From the NCBI RefSeq assembly GCF_007097395.1, contig NZ_VKDC01000009.1:186001-250000 (forward strand): DNA of 64,000 nt. Reading direction: 5' to 3'. Positions within the stretch are counted from its first letter, which is position 1. The number at the start of each line of letters is the position of its first letter. The DNA is from Fulvivirga sp. M361. Its GTDB lineage: Bacteria; Bacteroidota; Bacteroidia; Cytophagales; Cyclobacteriaceae. Shown piece by piece: positions 1 through 8,943 of this stretch. A model generated the notes under the pieces. The model saw nothing but the letters and a program-made list of their open reading frames with translations, was not told where the DNA came from and ran no database searches. A program made the translations under genes and the position numbers.

Positions 1-116
1 ACATCAAATAAACGAAGCTCATTAACACGGTGCTTGAGTATTTTGTCATCCATACTATTTTGTGAGAATGATATCCCAACAGTAGCGATCAATAGTATGG
101 TGATTATTTTGTTCAA
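1..116 (-). CDS. N-terminal part of a secreted protein (cut by window edge)
   Basis: An open minus-strand frame runs off the left edge. It starts from a TTG codon at 116-114, seven bases past the stop of the upstream gene, so the two are probably co-transcribed. The first ~20 residues form a signal peptide (Lys at position 3, then a run of I, L, T and V ending in FSQ), followed by a charged stretch rich in D, K and R. Only 38 codons are visible, so no family can be assigned. The unusual start codon is chosen because no ATG or GTG sits in frame before the hydrophobic segment. Confidence 0.45.
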   Translation of the reverse strand, partial: MNKIITILLIATVGISFSQNSMDDKILKHRVNELRLFD

Positions 117-122
117 TTACAT

Positions 123-608
123 TTAACTGGGAGTGAAGCGAATGTCACATGATCGGTCATTATTAACATCTTCCGTGTAGAAATTAACCATTCCTTCTTC
201 ATAGTTTGTAATACAATCTTTAGTATAATCTATTTTAATCCTCAAGGTATGATTATTAATATCAAATGGCTGATCAAATGTCAAAGTTTTTGGGTTGGTA
301 TGCTGATCCTGGTTTCTAAAGATATTTAGTTTAACACCCAGATAATGAAGGTTTCCCTCGCCTGAATCAAACTTAATCTTTTCATCGATACTGTCAAGGG
401 CGAAGTTTATAATACCTCCCATAGTTTTGCTTGTAAAGTCTGCGGTTAATTCATTAACGAAACCGCTTGTCAGGTCATGCTTAAATTTTGCTCCTATGGC
501 AAAGGTTGATCCAAGCAAATGGGCATAATAAATACCCTGGTACTTGTCATTATGCTGTTGGTTTAAGCTGAATGTCAGTACTATCTGTCTTCCAGTAGAT
601 TTGATCAT
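123..608 (-). CDS. Conserved-looking hypothetical protein, 161 aa
   Basis: I do not recognise a family. The product is polar with alternating beta-prone stretches and no signal peptide, membrane segment or Cys pair. Residues 1-60 contain a run of aromatic and Gly residues and 115-161 contain many Asp and Asn. It starts 13 bp after the stop of the protease gene and ends 7 bp before the signal-peptide gene at the window edge, which suggests a three-gene minus-strand operon. It could be a partner or substrate of the protease, but nothing in the sequence shows that. Confidence 0.6.
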   Translation of the reverse strand: MIKSTGRQIVLTFSLNQQHNDKYQGIYYAHLLGSTFAIGAKFKHDLTSGFVNELTADFTSKTMGGIINFALDSIDEKIKFDSGEGNLHYLGVKLNIFRNQDQHTNPKTLTFDQPFDINNHTLRIKIDYTKDCITNYEEGMVNFYTEDVNNDRSCDIRFTPS

Positions 609-621
609 GGTTTTTATTTGT

Positions 622-1638
622 TTAAATGAATTTTTGAAATTTGAAATTTACTTTATGCGTGTTGTAGTCCTTACGGATTCTTTTTTTGAATATGTCCAAA
701 GACATAAAATAACTATGGACATTTCCTTTGTCCTTTATCAGCAGCCCTACAGGCTCATTTTTTAAATTGAATACTACTGATCCCGAGTCGCCGGGTGCTG
801 CCATGTCAGAAGTCTGTATTAAATTTTTTAACAGAGGTGTTTGGCCCGGTGTTATTCTTTTGGTAGAACAGTCAGACTTTACAGTACCGGTTTTAATGGC
901 TCCTCTATGCGTGTGCGGACTACATATTTTTACTTTATCTCCGGGTGCAGGAAGTGGGCCTATGTTTTTACCTATTTCACAACAGCATATGCTACCCTTA
1001 GATACTTTTTTCGCGTCATCAACTTCGATTAAGGCGATATCTGAGAATTCATCGTATTCGTGCCAGTAGAAATGCCCTAACTTATATTCAAGTCTGGTGG
1101 GGGAGTACACTGCTGCCCTTTCATTTGACCTTTCAACACCTTTTTTGATAACATGATAAGCCGTTATCACATACCTCGTATCGTCGTCCTCACCTATCAG
1201 TACAGCCCCAAACGATCCGTACTTAGTTCTGTCAATGCCGTCATATAGCTTGTGACCCATCATTCTTGGCGAGAATACGCTACAGTTTTCATCGGCTTCA
1301 TAGATGTGTGACTGATCATCTGAGCTCAATGTTTTTATTAAAACCTTTAAAAGCCTAAGATCATGTTCCAGGTTTTTTTTCGTACTACCTTGTAAGGGCA
1401 ATTTGTATGCAATGTAGTCTTCCATGACCTCCAGATCGTAGATCTGATCATTCAGCCCTTTTGGGTTTTCTTTTTCCTTATCAAGATCATAGACCCCGAC
1501 AGAAAGTGAATAATCGTCAGCGTCTTCCTCTCTGACTACCGAAGCATAATCCCAATTAAGATTTTCCATGAGCCGGTCACCTTCTCGGGTAAGAAAGGTT
1601 TTGGCGTCTTCTTTTGACACCGTATTTTGTGAAGCCAT
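622..1638 (-). CDS. Trypsin-fold serine protease, cytosolic-looking
   Basis: The C-terminal half (about residues 135-325) has the layout of a chymotrypsin/trypsin-like peptidase: His162 in the motif AYHV, Asp200 in SDIALIEV and Ser285 in APGDSGS, in the right order and spacing for the catalytic triad. The N-terminal ~130 residues are acidic and helical with no recognised domain. No signal peptide precedes it, which is uncommon for this fold and suggests an intracellular or otherwise exported role. Clustered cysteines (CCC at 218-220) lie between Asp and Ser. It appears to head an operon with the two small genes downstream. The family call is firm; substrate and role are unknown. Confidence 0.8.
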   Translation of the reverse strand: MASQNTVSKEDAKTFLTREGDRLMENLNWDYASVVREEDADDYSLSVGVYDLDKEKENPKGLNDQIYDLEVMEDYIAYKLPLQGSTKKNLEHDLRLLKVLIKTLSSDDQSHIYEADENCSVFSPRMMGHKLYDGIDRTKYGSFGAVLIGEDDDTRYVITAYHVIKKGVERSNERAAVYSPTRLEYKLGHFYWHEYDEFSDIALIEVDDAKKVSKGSICCCEIGKNIGPLPAPGDKVKICSPHTHRGAIKTGTVKSDCSTKRITPGQTPLLKNLIQTSDMAAPGDSGSVVFNLKNEPVGLLIKDKGNVHSYFMSLDIFKKRIRKDYNTHKVNFKFQKFI

Positions 1639-2287
1639 GAGTTACTATAGAGTTAATGTCTTTATGACCTAAAATTCGCTGAGATCAGCATCACAAAACA
1701 TACCCAATGGTGGGTATTTTGCTGTTAAAGCAGAGTAGGCATTATCAGTTTCATGAGGACAGTTTTGAAGAAGAATGAGCTTATAACGCTCAAAACAGAC
1801 TCATTATTCCACCCTTAACTTCGGCCTTTGTTGGGAGTCAGTAGGCACAGAATGTTTGAAAACGAAGTGATTTACACCGATTTGTTAGCTGAAAAATGAA
1901 AAAAGAGGAAGAGAAATTTAACAGATGGGACCAGGTCATTTGATGGTATACTGGCGGCCAAGGTATTAGACAACATTTCCAAAAAAGAATTGCCAAAAGT
2001 TAAAGATCAGATCGATCTGACTTGATCGAATTTAAGTACTAGGCGCATGGGTTCAGAGATGTGGTTTGGCAAAAAAGAAGCTAACAAACAGTAAGCTCAA
2101 CGCTGAAACTTTATTATTCATTCACTTTTTGTTGTGGAGGGGTTAACTTTAAAATTGTTAAAGCCATGTGGCTGCTTTAACCGATTTCAATTTAGCAGGA
2201 TCTTATCTTTCCCATGTGATCTGTGTTATGTTGAAAGGTATAAAAATGACAGGCAGAGATCAGGGTATGAGTCTCTAACCAACGACT
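1639..2287. other. Gene-free stretch, 650 bp
   Basis: Between two divergently placed genes. Short open fragments with Lys- and Asp-rich translation (about 1896-2030, plus strand) are broken by stops in every frame and may be gene debris, but I cannot name a parent. No tRNA, strong hairpin or tandem repeat was seen. Confidence 0.4.
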
Positions 2288-2707
2288 ATGTGTAAAATGA
2301 AACTAATACAGCTGCTTTTGACGTCTACCGTCCTATGGGTTCTTATTTCTTGTAAGGAAGATGATACGCCGGTACAAGATTTTGTAATTGGCGAATGGCA
2401 GCCATCAATCGCCTTTGGGGATGGAGATTTTTTTGAATTTAATGATTGTGAGAAGCAAGGGAGAACAATTTTTCAGCCAAATGGCGCCTATTCATTCAGT
2501 TCCTACTTAGAAGTATTGGCCGGAGATAATTCTGTGGAATGCAGTCTTAACGGTAGTGGTACAGGGACCTGGTTGAAAAAGGCTGAAAACATGTACACGA
2601 TAGAGGCGGGCAGTTTGATTGAAACAATAGAAATCATTCCCATTCACGCGGACACTATTCGGTTCAGGGCAGATCAAAATAATTATGCTGACTACAGCAG
2701 GCTGTGA
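2288..2707 (+). CDS. Lipocalin-like small lipoprotein
   Basis: A type II signal peptide ends in LISC with the lipidated Cys at residue 22 (counting from the first ATG; a second ATG at 2297 is equally possible). The mature part begins with an acidic linker and then IGEWQPS, followed by short beta strands, Gly turns and GTGTW. This is the pattern of the lipocalin-like beta-barrel lipoproteins that are abundant in Bacteroidota. Ligand is unknown. The stop codon abuts the ATG of the next gene, so the two are translationally coupled. Confidence 0.6.
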   Translation: MCKMKLIQLLLTSTVLWVLISCKEDDTPVQDFVIGEWQPSIAFGDGDFFEFNDCEKQGRTIFQPNGAYSFSSYLEVLAGDNSVECSLNGSGTGTWLKKAENMYTIEAGSLIETIEIIPIHADTIRFRADQNNYADYSRL

Positions 2708-3184
2708 ATGATACCTATTGTTGAAAGATTTAAATCACTATTTAAAACCAAGAACATAAGGGTTGACGGAAAGTGGTACGGCTTCTATAGATATAGTCAT
2801 TCCCATTCTGAGCATATAAGAAGCAAAAAAATTGAGTTTGTTGCTCATATCTTATTGATCAAGTCCATGGATTTTATTGGAACGATCAAGGAATCTGAAG
2901 AGGGGATCTCAGAACTATCCAATATTTCTGGTCAGATAAGAGGTAATAAGATTGAATTCTCTAAAAAATATGAAAACTTGTATGAGATAGATGAACTTGG
3001 AAATCAAACTACCTATGCAGGCCCTCAATATGTATTTTATTCAGGAATCTATGATAATACTAAGGATAGCTTTTTCGGTGAGTGGAGAATACGTACCATT
3101 TATGAATATGAAAATGGTAGCAAAGTCACTAATGACACGACTGGATATTGGCAAATGGCAAGAAAAAGTACTGATGTCGTGTGA
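2708..3184 (+). CDS. Hypothetical protein, 158 aa
   Basis: The ATG follows directly on the stop of the lipocalin-like gene. The product has no signal peptide or membrane segment. Residues 20-30 (GKWYGFYRYS) and 125-150 (FFGEWRI, GYWQM) look like the strands of a small beta-barrel that reports on or binds something, vaguely lipocalin-like, but I cannot assign a family. Its position suggests one transcription unit from 2288 to 3889 with the lipoproteins on both sides. Confidence 0.55.
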   Translation: MIPIVERFKSLFKTKNIRVDGKWYGFYRYSHSHSEHIRSKKIEFVAHILLIKSMDFIGTIKESEEGISELSNISGQIRGNKIEFSKKYENLYEIDELGNQTTYAGPQYVFYSGIYDNTKDSFFGEWRIRTIYEYENGSKVTNDTTGYWQMARKSTDVV

Positions 3185-3208
3185 TAAATATTAGTCAGAA
3201 TTACTAGG

Positions 3209-3889
3209 ATGAACCGGCTTCTTCTACTATTGATAATCCCGATGTTACTCGGCTGTATAAAGGAATTCGACAATCAATTAGTCATAAATGATTTAAGAAA
3301 AAAATATCCTGAATTAGAAATGATTAAGATAAATAGTTCGCCATGCGATGGAACATTTGGGGATTGCTATTATGTTAATGTAACCTTTAAGCCGAGCAAA
3401 TTTGATGATGAAATTGATACTTCCTTTCAATACAACCGAATGGGTAATTCTCATAACGAATTGGCTTTAAATGAAACCTATGGTAATTATGAGACACTCA
3501 ATGAGGTTGAAAGTTGTATGGTTAATCGCTTGATTGAACGTTCTCCTGAACTATTGTATCCTGGCGTTTGGGGGCTTCACAAAATGATTCGGATTGATTT
3601 AACCGAGACAGAGGTAATTTTAGGAGATTCAGACTCAAGCATAACTTTTAATAGTGATAGCACTTTAGTGGAATATGACTCTGGCATAGAGAGAAGCTAT
3701 ACCTGGAAAATAAATGAAAATGCTTTTATTGAGATCCGCGAAATGAAAAGAGAATTTCCTGAAAAATACAAATCATTTCTTAGGCTGGAGCAGATTAAAA
3801 CGATTGAGAAATTGGACAGTTTAAACCTAATTCTGATAACCTGTCCGAAAGGCGGAGTTCAATATCGATATCACTATATGAAATTCTGA
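3209..3889 (+). CDS. Hypothetical lipoprotein, 226 aa
   Basis: The N terminus is a lipoprotein signal ending in LLGC (Cys16), so the protein is probably anchored in the outer membrane facing the periplasm. The mature region is acidic and rich in N, E and D with one further Cys pair (CDGTFGDC, about residues 48-55) that could form a disulfide. No known domain was recognised. It lies 24 bp after the previous gene and is the last of a three-gene plus-strand unit that converges on the AI-2E-type transporter gene. Confidence 0.55.
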   Translation: MNRLLLLLIIPMLLGCIKEFDNQLVINDLRKKYPELEMIKINSSPCDGTFGDCYYVNVTFKPSKFDDEIDTSFQYNRMGNSHNELALNETYGNYETLNEVESCMVNRLIERSPELLYPGVWGLHKMIRIDLTETEVILGDSDSSITFNSDSTLVEYDSGIERSYTWKINENAFIEIREMKREFPEKYKSFLRLEQIKTIEKLDSLNLILITCPKGGVQYRYHYMKF

Positions 3890-3914
3890 AAATTAAAAAC
3901 AGCCCAAAAAGTTT

Positions 3915-3955
3915 CTTGTGTTTCACAAGTGATGGCTAACATCGAGGCCTCCCGA
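3915..3955. repeat. Short repeat, copy 1 (overlaps transporter 3' end)
   Basis: About 38 bp shared with 5145-5183: a 24-base block CTTGTGTTTCACAAGTGATG plus GCTA, then TCGAGGCCTCC after a 4-base variable part. In this copy the hairpin arm is only 6 bp (CTTGTG/CACAAG). It supplies the stop codon and last residues of the AI-2E-type transporter. Confidence 0.7.
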
Positions 3956-4981
3956 TTTTCCGGAGAGCAATTTGGAAATGATCTGTGTGCTCTCAAACTG
4001 TTCAAAGAGTATTTTAAGAAATACCGTGATTGGAATAGACATAATCAAGCCTGGAATTCCCCATACATAACCCCAAAGCATCAGCATAATTAAAATGGTG
4101 ATCACGTTGATTGAAAATGATTTTCCCATAAAAATTGGCTCTAAAACTCCTCCGAACAAGACTTGGACCCCTGTGGTGGTAAGAATGAATAACAATAGTA
4201 TCGAAGTAGCCTCTATTTCCACAAAAGCAAAAATAGCAAGGAGCACTACTGTGACCACCGAACCAATCATTTGAAGAAAATTGATCGCAAATGCAAACAA
4301 ACCCCAAAAGATGGGAAAGCTTACGCCAAAACCCCAACAGGCAATCCCAATACCCAAGCCCGTAAATACGCTTACGAAGAACTTTACCTTAATGAATTTA
4401 ATTAGGCCCTTTTCCACTTGCATGAAGGTTTTGACCGATGAAAATTGTTGTTTCAGAATGGTGTTGTTCAATACCTTTTGCATGTCGATGGAGCCTGCCA
4501 GGAGAAGCACTACAAAGAATACCGTGACAAGCGTCATGGATAATGTATTCGTGATGAATCCAATAGTAGGCGCGAAATTTTTGATGATGGTATCCTTTTG
4601 AATCAAGGAACCGAGCATGTCTTCTCCTTGTAAAAAATTAATACCGAAGAATGTTTCAACAGTGGCCAAGAGTGTGGTGAGTTTATCTTTTGCCTTATCA
4701 AAAAATGCACTGTCAGTTGCTAAAATCTCGCGGCTTGAAAGTTGAATCAACTCCCCGGTTAGTTTAACAAAAATGGCAATGATTAATATAACCATGATAA
4801 TACTTAAGGTTCCTGGCACACCCTTACTCTTAAACGATCTCATCATGGGCAAGAAAAGCAACGCAATGAACATCGAGGAAAACAAGGGAATGAATATAAA
4901 AGAAAGCGTTTTAAGTAAATAAAACACCAGTGGTACCACGAGAATCAACAGTAAGGTATTAGTAGTTTTTCTATCGTTCAT
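3923..4981 (-). CDS. AI-2E family transporter (PerM/TqsA-type)
   Basis: A 352-residue membrane protein of usual family length. It has paired hydrophobic segments at the N terminus (residues ~8-85), a soluble mid-section (~85-145), then a cluster of membrane segments to ~335, containing GLGIGIACWGFGVSFPIFWG and the late motif GVLEPIFMGK typical of the family. Members export or facilitate diffusion of small molecules; the quorum signal AI-2 is a substrate in only some. The last 9 codons lie in a short sequence that recurs near 5140 (see repeat entry), so the extreme C terminus may have been replaced by repeat DNA. Confidence 0.85.
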   Translation of the reverse strand: MNDRKTTNTLLLILVVPLVFYLLKTLSFIFIPLFSSMFIALLFLPMMRSFKSKGVPGTLSIIMVILIIAIFVKLTGELIQLSSREILATDSAFFDKAKDKLTTLLATVETFFGINFLQGEDMLGSLIQKDTIIKNFAPTIGFITNTLSMTLVTVFFVVLLLAGSIDMQKVLNNTILKQQFSSVKTFMQVEKGLIKFIKVKFFVSVFTGLGIGIACWGFGVSFPIFWGLFAFAINFLQMIGSVVTVVLLAIFAFVEIEATSILLLFILTTTGVQVLFGGVLEPIFMGKSFSINVITILIMLMLWGYVWGIPGLIMSIPITVFLKILFEQFESTQIISKLLSGKSGGLDVSHHL

Positions 4982-5355
4982 TGCTTATAAAATTGGATCA
5001 TTAAAGAGAAGTAATGCTCTTTCGTTTCGCGTGCAAGTTACTTCCATGATCATTATTACGGTAAAAAGAAATGAAAATTCCTCATATACCTTTAAAAAGT
5101 GCACCACCAGTTGCCCGGCTGATTAAAAAATAAACAAACCATCACTTGTGTTTCACAAGTGATGGCTATCGTCGAGGCCTCCGGCATACATATATGAATA
5201 TTTGTTGGTTCCAGACCTTCGATATTATTTCGGCAGCCATCTGTGATCTGTCGTGCAGGGCTTGAATAAATACGTTGGGTCAATGGTAGCCTGGATTTGA
5301 ATTACAGGAAGTGATCAAAGATAGGAGAACCGGGCCTGCGGGGGCATTCAATACC
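4982..5355. other. Intergenic stretch before the remnant gene
   Basis: Holds the promoter side of the transporter gene and short repeat copy 2. A 63-codon minus-strand frame at 5092-5283 is inside the repeat and is not credible. Nothing else was recognised. Confidence 0.4.
5139..5183. repeat. Short repeat, copy 2, with 12-bp hairpin
   Basis: A perfect 12-bp stem with a 3-base loop spans 5139-5165 (CCATCACTTGTG, TTT, CACAAGTGATGG). It is followed by GCTA and TCGAGGCCTCC as in copy 1. No T-run follows on either strand, so it is not a normal terminator. It lies just upstream of the decayed DUF4374 gene. Confidence 0.7.
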
Positions 5356-5867
5356 CGTAGTGGAATTTTCAAAACGGAAACGGTGACCTGTATACGGTAT
5401 CTACCTCAAGCTATTCCAATGGCTTCAGCCAGTCTACAAAGCCGGCAGGCATAATTAGGATACCTGCCGGTACTACAGCGTTCGATCCGGAGTATTTTTT
5501 TAGTACCGATGACGCAGAGAACGGAGGTAAATTGACCCATGCCATTTACATTGGCGATGGAAAACTATTCGCCACCGTTACTACAAAAGAACATACCATT
5601 GATGACCGCCGGCAAGATACTAATTTGCGTCTGGCCATTGTTGACCTTACTGCCGAAACCATTACGCTTGTGGCAAATGCTCCTGAATTTTCAGGAAACG
5701 GAGGAAGAAGTTTTGCCGCTTTTTTAGAGGACGGAAAAGTATACTCTGCCATTGCGGATGAGCAAGGTGTAGTGAATATCTACCAGACTGACGTGGCTAC
5801 GGCTACGCCTACCAAAGGAGCCGTAGTAGAGGCAACCTTTGTAGGCGGAATTACGAAATTACAATAG
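5356..5867 (+). pseudogene. Decayed DUF4374-type gene (C-terminal remnant)
   Basis: After a frame stop at about 5356, an open frame runs to 5867 and translates as WNFQNGNGDLYTVST..., continuing through a segment with FDPEYFF and GKLTHAIYIGDGKLF to a C-terminal GAVVEATFVGGITKLQ. The repetitive small-residue beta-propeller style and the ending match my memory of DUF4374 lipoproteins, which in Bacteroidota often accompany TonB receptors for iron or siderophores and are about 400 residues long. Only ~170 residues remain, with no start, no lipobox and no receptor gene nearby, so I call it a remnant. A TTG at 5532 could only give a partial 111-residue product. Confidence 0.6.
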
Positions 5868-5883
5868 TGAACTAACCTTCATC

Positions 5884-5956
5884 AAAGGGCCCCTGGACGG
5901 TTATTTCCCATGAACCGGAGCATAATAATTTTTTAAAAGTTACCCAGGGGCCCTTT
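5884..5956 (+). terminator. Long inverted repeat after DUF4374 remnant
   Basis: A 13-bp perfect inverted repeat (AAAGGGCCCCTGG at 5884-5896 and CCAGGGGCCCTTT at 5944-5956) with a 47-base loop, ending in TTTCTAT. It sits 16 bp after the stop of the remnant gene, in the place of a terminator, although the loop is long. Confidence 0.5.
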
Positions 5957-6125
5957 CTATGAAAGTTATTTTCATCTGCCAACAATGATCCCGTTAAACA
6001 AAAGCAACGTTCTCCAAATAGGGAAATTACTGTAGCTTTCAGGTGCCGGACCCTTCCAAATGCCTGTCAAAGAAGGTGATATGAATGTTTCGGAGTAATT
6101 TTAACCTTCCCACCCCAAATTCATG

Positions 6126-7478
6126 CTAACTTAATTCGCTCAACATCATTCCGGCAAAAGTCAGCGCCAGGAAAAAACCGAACATATCCGTTACGGTAGT
6201 CAAAATTGGTCCCGAGGCCAATGCAGGGTCCACTTTCATGCGCTTTAATACGAGAGGGATCGTCCCGCCCAATGATACTGCTACTACTGTATTAATCGTT
6301 AGTGCGCCACCTACCACTAACCCAAGGTAGACGTTACTTTTCCATAACCAGGCGGCTATCCCTATCAGCAGTCCTAGTACAAGTCCGTTCAACAGTCCAA
6401 CGGAGGCTTCCTGTAGCCAGACCCTGAACACTTCAAAAGGTTTGACCACTCCCAGCGATAATTCCCTCAGGCTCACTGCCACCGCTTGATTTCCCGAGCA
6501 CCCGCTCATGTCTGATATGATCGGCAGAAAAACGGCGAGCGCGATCACAGAAGAAAGTGTTTCCTGGTAAAAAGCTATAATACTGGCGGCCATGATATTC
6601 AAAAGTATATTAACACTTAGCCAGGACAGACGCCTTCTCGAACGGACCATAATAGGCATGGTTCTAAGCTCCTCACCTCCCACAATCCCTTGTGTTTCCA
6701 GGTGTTCTACGTTGGCTATTTCCGCTTCTGTTTCACGGATATGTTTCCTCAATACCACGCCTAGCAATTCGTTCTTACTGTTAAGCACGGGTACACCATA
6801 AAAATCGTACGTGTCAAAGAAACTGATGAGTGCTTCCAGCGAATCATCGTCCTGTACCGTACGTGCATTGCTCAGTACGATTTTCGATAAAGAAGTGTTC
6901 GGTTGAGAAAGCAATAGATCACGCATCCGGAGCACACCCACAAACCTGCTTCCGGAGGTGACATAGATATATTGCAGGTTATAGTCCTCATATTTCTTAG
7001 CATTTTCCCGTAGATCATTGGTAACGTCACCCACTACAGATGATTCATCAAACGAAAGAAACTCTGTGATCATTAATCCCCCTGCACAGTCAGGATCATA
7101 CCGGATAAGTTTTCGTATATTCTCAGCCTCTTCAGGCGGCATTTCTTCTATGATGGCCTCAGCATCAGCATCGTCCATCTCGCTTAGAAAGTCAGCCTGA
7201 TCGTCACTTCTCATTTCTGAGATAATCGCCGCTGCTTCTTTAGAGCTTAGTTCCTCAAGCAGTCTGAACGCCTGTACCCAGGGGATATCGTCCATCACTT
7301 CGGCAGCATCTTCAGGCTGTAATAAGGTCAGCAGTTTGAGCCGGCGCTCACTATCAAGGTGACTCACCGCACCCACAATATCTTCAGACTTGAGTTCGTC
7401 GAGGTAATTCTTTACTTCTGCTGCCGAATTAATATCGATCAAACTTTTAAGGTTTTCCCAGGGGCGATTTTCGTGCAT
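6126..7478 (-). CDS. mgtE: Magnesium transporter/channel MgtE
   Basis: 450 residues, the normal length for MgtE, the homodimeric inner-membrane Mg2+ channel gated by cytosolic Mg2+. The order is complete: an acidic helical N domain (~20-125, repeats of the type DAAEVMDDIPW and EADAEAIIEEMPPEEA-like), a CBS pair (~130-255), a connecting helix with the conserved RSRRRLSWLSVN (~278-290), and five membrane helices (~290-450) carrying the pore signature SDMSGCSGNQA and the late MKVDPALASGPILTT. The ATG at 7478 is preceded by no better in-frame start. It is monocistronic. Confidence 0.95.
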   Translation of the reverse strand: MHENRPWENLKSLIDINSAAEVKNYLDELKSEDIVGAVSHLDSERRLKLLTLLQPEDAAEVMDDIPWVQAFRLLEELSSKEAAAIISEMRSDDQADFLSEMDDADAEAIIEEMPPEEAENIRKLIRYDPDCAGGLMITEFLSFDESSVVGDVTNDLRENAKKYEDYNLQYIYVTSGSRFVGVLRMRDLLLSQPNTSLSKIVLSNARTVQDDDSLEALISFFDTYDFYGVPVLNSKNELLGVVLRKHIRETEAEIANVEHLETQGIVGGEELRTMPIMVRSRRRLSWLSVNILLNIMAASIIAFYQETLSSVIALAVFLPIISDMSGCSGNQAVAVSLRELSLGVVKPFEVFRVWLQEASVGLLNGLVLGLLIGIAAWLWKSNVYLGLVVGGALTINTVVAVSLGGTIPLVLKRMKVDPALASGPILTTVTDMFGFFLALTFAGMMLSELS

Positions 7479-8004
7479 AATAATCTGGTTGATTTTGTTA
7501 CTTCTTAAAAGCCAGGTTGAAATTTAGGTATGATTTAACCCTGGTACAAGCAAATGCCTTTCCTTTCAGAGGCCGAAATAAACATTTGGTCCCACAGCAC
7601 TATTTTCCGCGGAGATATGTGGTTTTTAAACAGGCATGCGATTAATGGCCGAATACCTGGTTCATAGGTTTAAACTATATTTTGGATTTAGCTTTTTACC
7701 CGGCGATAACCGAAAACAATGGAAGCTGCTTCATTTTATTTCAAATCATGCCATGCAAGAAATGTGTTATGTTATAGCATTTCATCTGCTGACTTGTCAA
7801 ACCTATTGGGGCTTTTTTAGATTGAGCCGGTTTTAAGCTTTTGGCTGGCAAAGGGATAAGGAATGTCCGGCACCTTATCCGTCTTCTGTCCACTAATTGG
7901 AAGAGAGCTTAAGCAGAAACCTGGGCAACAGTGACTTCCTCCTATCACCTGATCATATCAAAAATACAACAAAGTGACGCTTGTTTTCCAGGCTTGATAG
8001 TACA
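7479..8004. other. Gene-free stretch, 525 bp
   Basis: Lies between two minus-strand genes. A 66-codon plus frame (7636-7836) has no ribosome-binding site that I can see and no recognisable content. I see no RNA gene or strong hairpin. Confidence 0.4.
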
Positions 8005-8511
8005 TTAGTTACGATAATCAATCAGTTTTTCCTGGATCTGTTTCCTGGCGTGAAATATCCTGTTTTTCACCGTGCCGATAGGAACATTGAGCTCATCCGC
8101 AATCTCATGGTATTTATAACCTTCCGTATAAAGCTTGAAAGGAATGAGTAACACGTCTTTGATCTCATTCATGCATGTGTTAATATCATTGTATTCATAA
8201 TTACCATCGGGGGTACTAAACGTGTGATTATCCGGTACATTAAGATAGTAGCTGTCCTTGGTGTCATCTAAAAAGGTCTTACCCTTTTGCATCTTGCGGT
8301 AGTTGTTAATGAACGTATTGCGCATAATGGTGAACAGCCAACCCTTGAGATTTGTGTTTTGTTTGAATTTATTGCGATAGGTAAGCGCCTTCAACATAGT
8401 CTCCTGGATCAGATCGTCTGATTCTTCCTGTTGATTCGTGAACCGTTTAGTAAACAACTCTAATGTATCATGCAGCGAAGCAATTTTCTGATCAAATTCT
8501 TCCATTTTCAT
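8005..8511 (-). CDS. ECF-type sigma-70 factor
   Basis: A 168-residue protein with the two-domain ECF layout: region 2 (about 15-80: DDLIQETMLKAL, LKGWLFTIMRNTFINNYRK) for -10 and core binding, and region 4 (about 118-165: YHEIADELNVPIGTVKNRIF) with the helix-turn-helix for -35 recognition. The length and the lack of a C-terminal extension fit the common RpoE-like class of Bacteroidota. No anti-sigma gene adjoins it: the downstream side is a gene-free stretch and the upstream gene is a small secreted protein. Its regulon cannot be read from the sequence. Confidence 0.9.
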   Translation of the reverse strand: MKMEEFDQKIASLHDTLELFTKRFTNQQEESDDLIQETMLKALTYRNKFKQNTNLKGWLFTIMRNTFINNYRKMQKGKTFLDDTKDSYYLNVPDNHTFSTPDGNYEYNDINTCMNEIKDVLLIPFKLYTEGYKYHEIADELNVPIGTVKNRIFHARKQIQEKLIDYRN

Positions 8512-8880
8512 ATCCCTTGGTTTTATGGTGACAATTAGTAGTCTAACAAATATTGAGATTGACCGCGCCCTTTTGCTAAGTGTAAACCTTTAAATAGAGA
8601 TATAAGTATATCACCTATGTTAAAGAGGCTTACGAAGTAATTTAGGTCTTTTATGTGTAGAGCGCTGGTAAGCCCGGCCTTGTTTTATAAGAGTAAGTAG
8701 TAGGTTTCAGCTAAGGGTGGAGTAAGGGAAAACCCTGAGTCATCGTATAGTATTGACCTGATAAACAGGGACTTCACATAATTCATGATGGTCTTTATTA
8801 AAGTTAAGGGTCATTAGAAGGCCCTAAAAATTCCTGCTTCCTCAGTTTCTTGCAGAGGACTGAGGAGGAAAAATCAAACA
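8512..8880. other. Gene-free stretch upstream of the sigma factor
   Basis: About 370 bp that must contain the sigma gene promoter. No clear TAnnTTTG box, RNA gene or repeat was identified. Confidence 0.35.
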
Positions 8881-8881
8881 A

Positions 8882-8913
8882 AAAAGCCCGGCCGATAATA
8901 CGACCAGACTTTT
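8882..8913 (-). terminator. Rho-independent terminator of the sorting-domain gene
   Basis: On the minus strand a 13-bp stem (8913-8901 with 8894-8882, three G-U pairs, otherwise Watson-Crick) with loop TATTAT is followed by a run of T. It lies ~30 bp after the stop at 8944. The mismatches seen on the plus strand become G-U pairs only in the minus-strand RNA, which fixes the direction. Confidence 0.75.
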
Positions 8914-8943
8914 ACCCCCTTCTCCACAAAATCAACTTTATCT

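Noticed and set aside
5092-5283. 63-codon minus-strand ORF
   Set aside because: It runs through the hairpin repeat that also forms the end of the transporter gene; composition and start context are not gene-like.
7636-7836. 66-codon plus-strand ORF
   Set aside because: No ribosome-binding site, no domain and no neighbour relation; probably chance.
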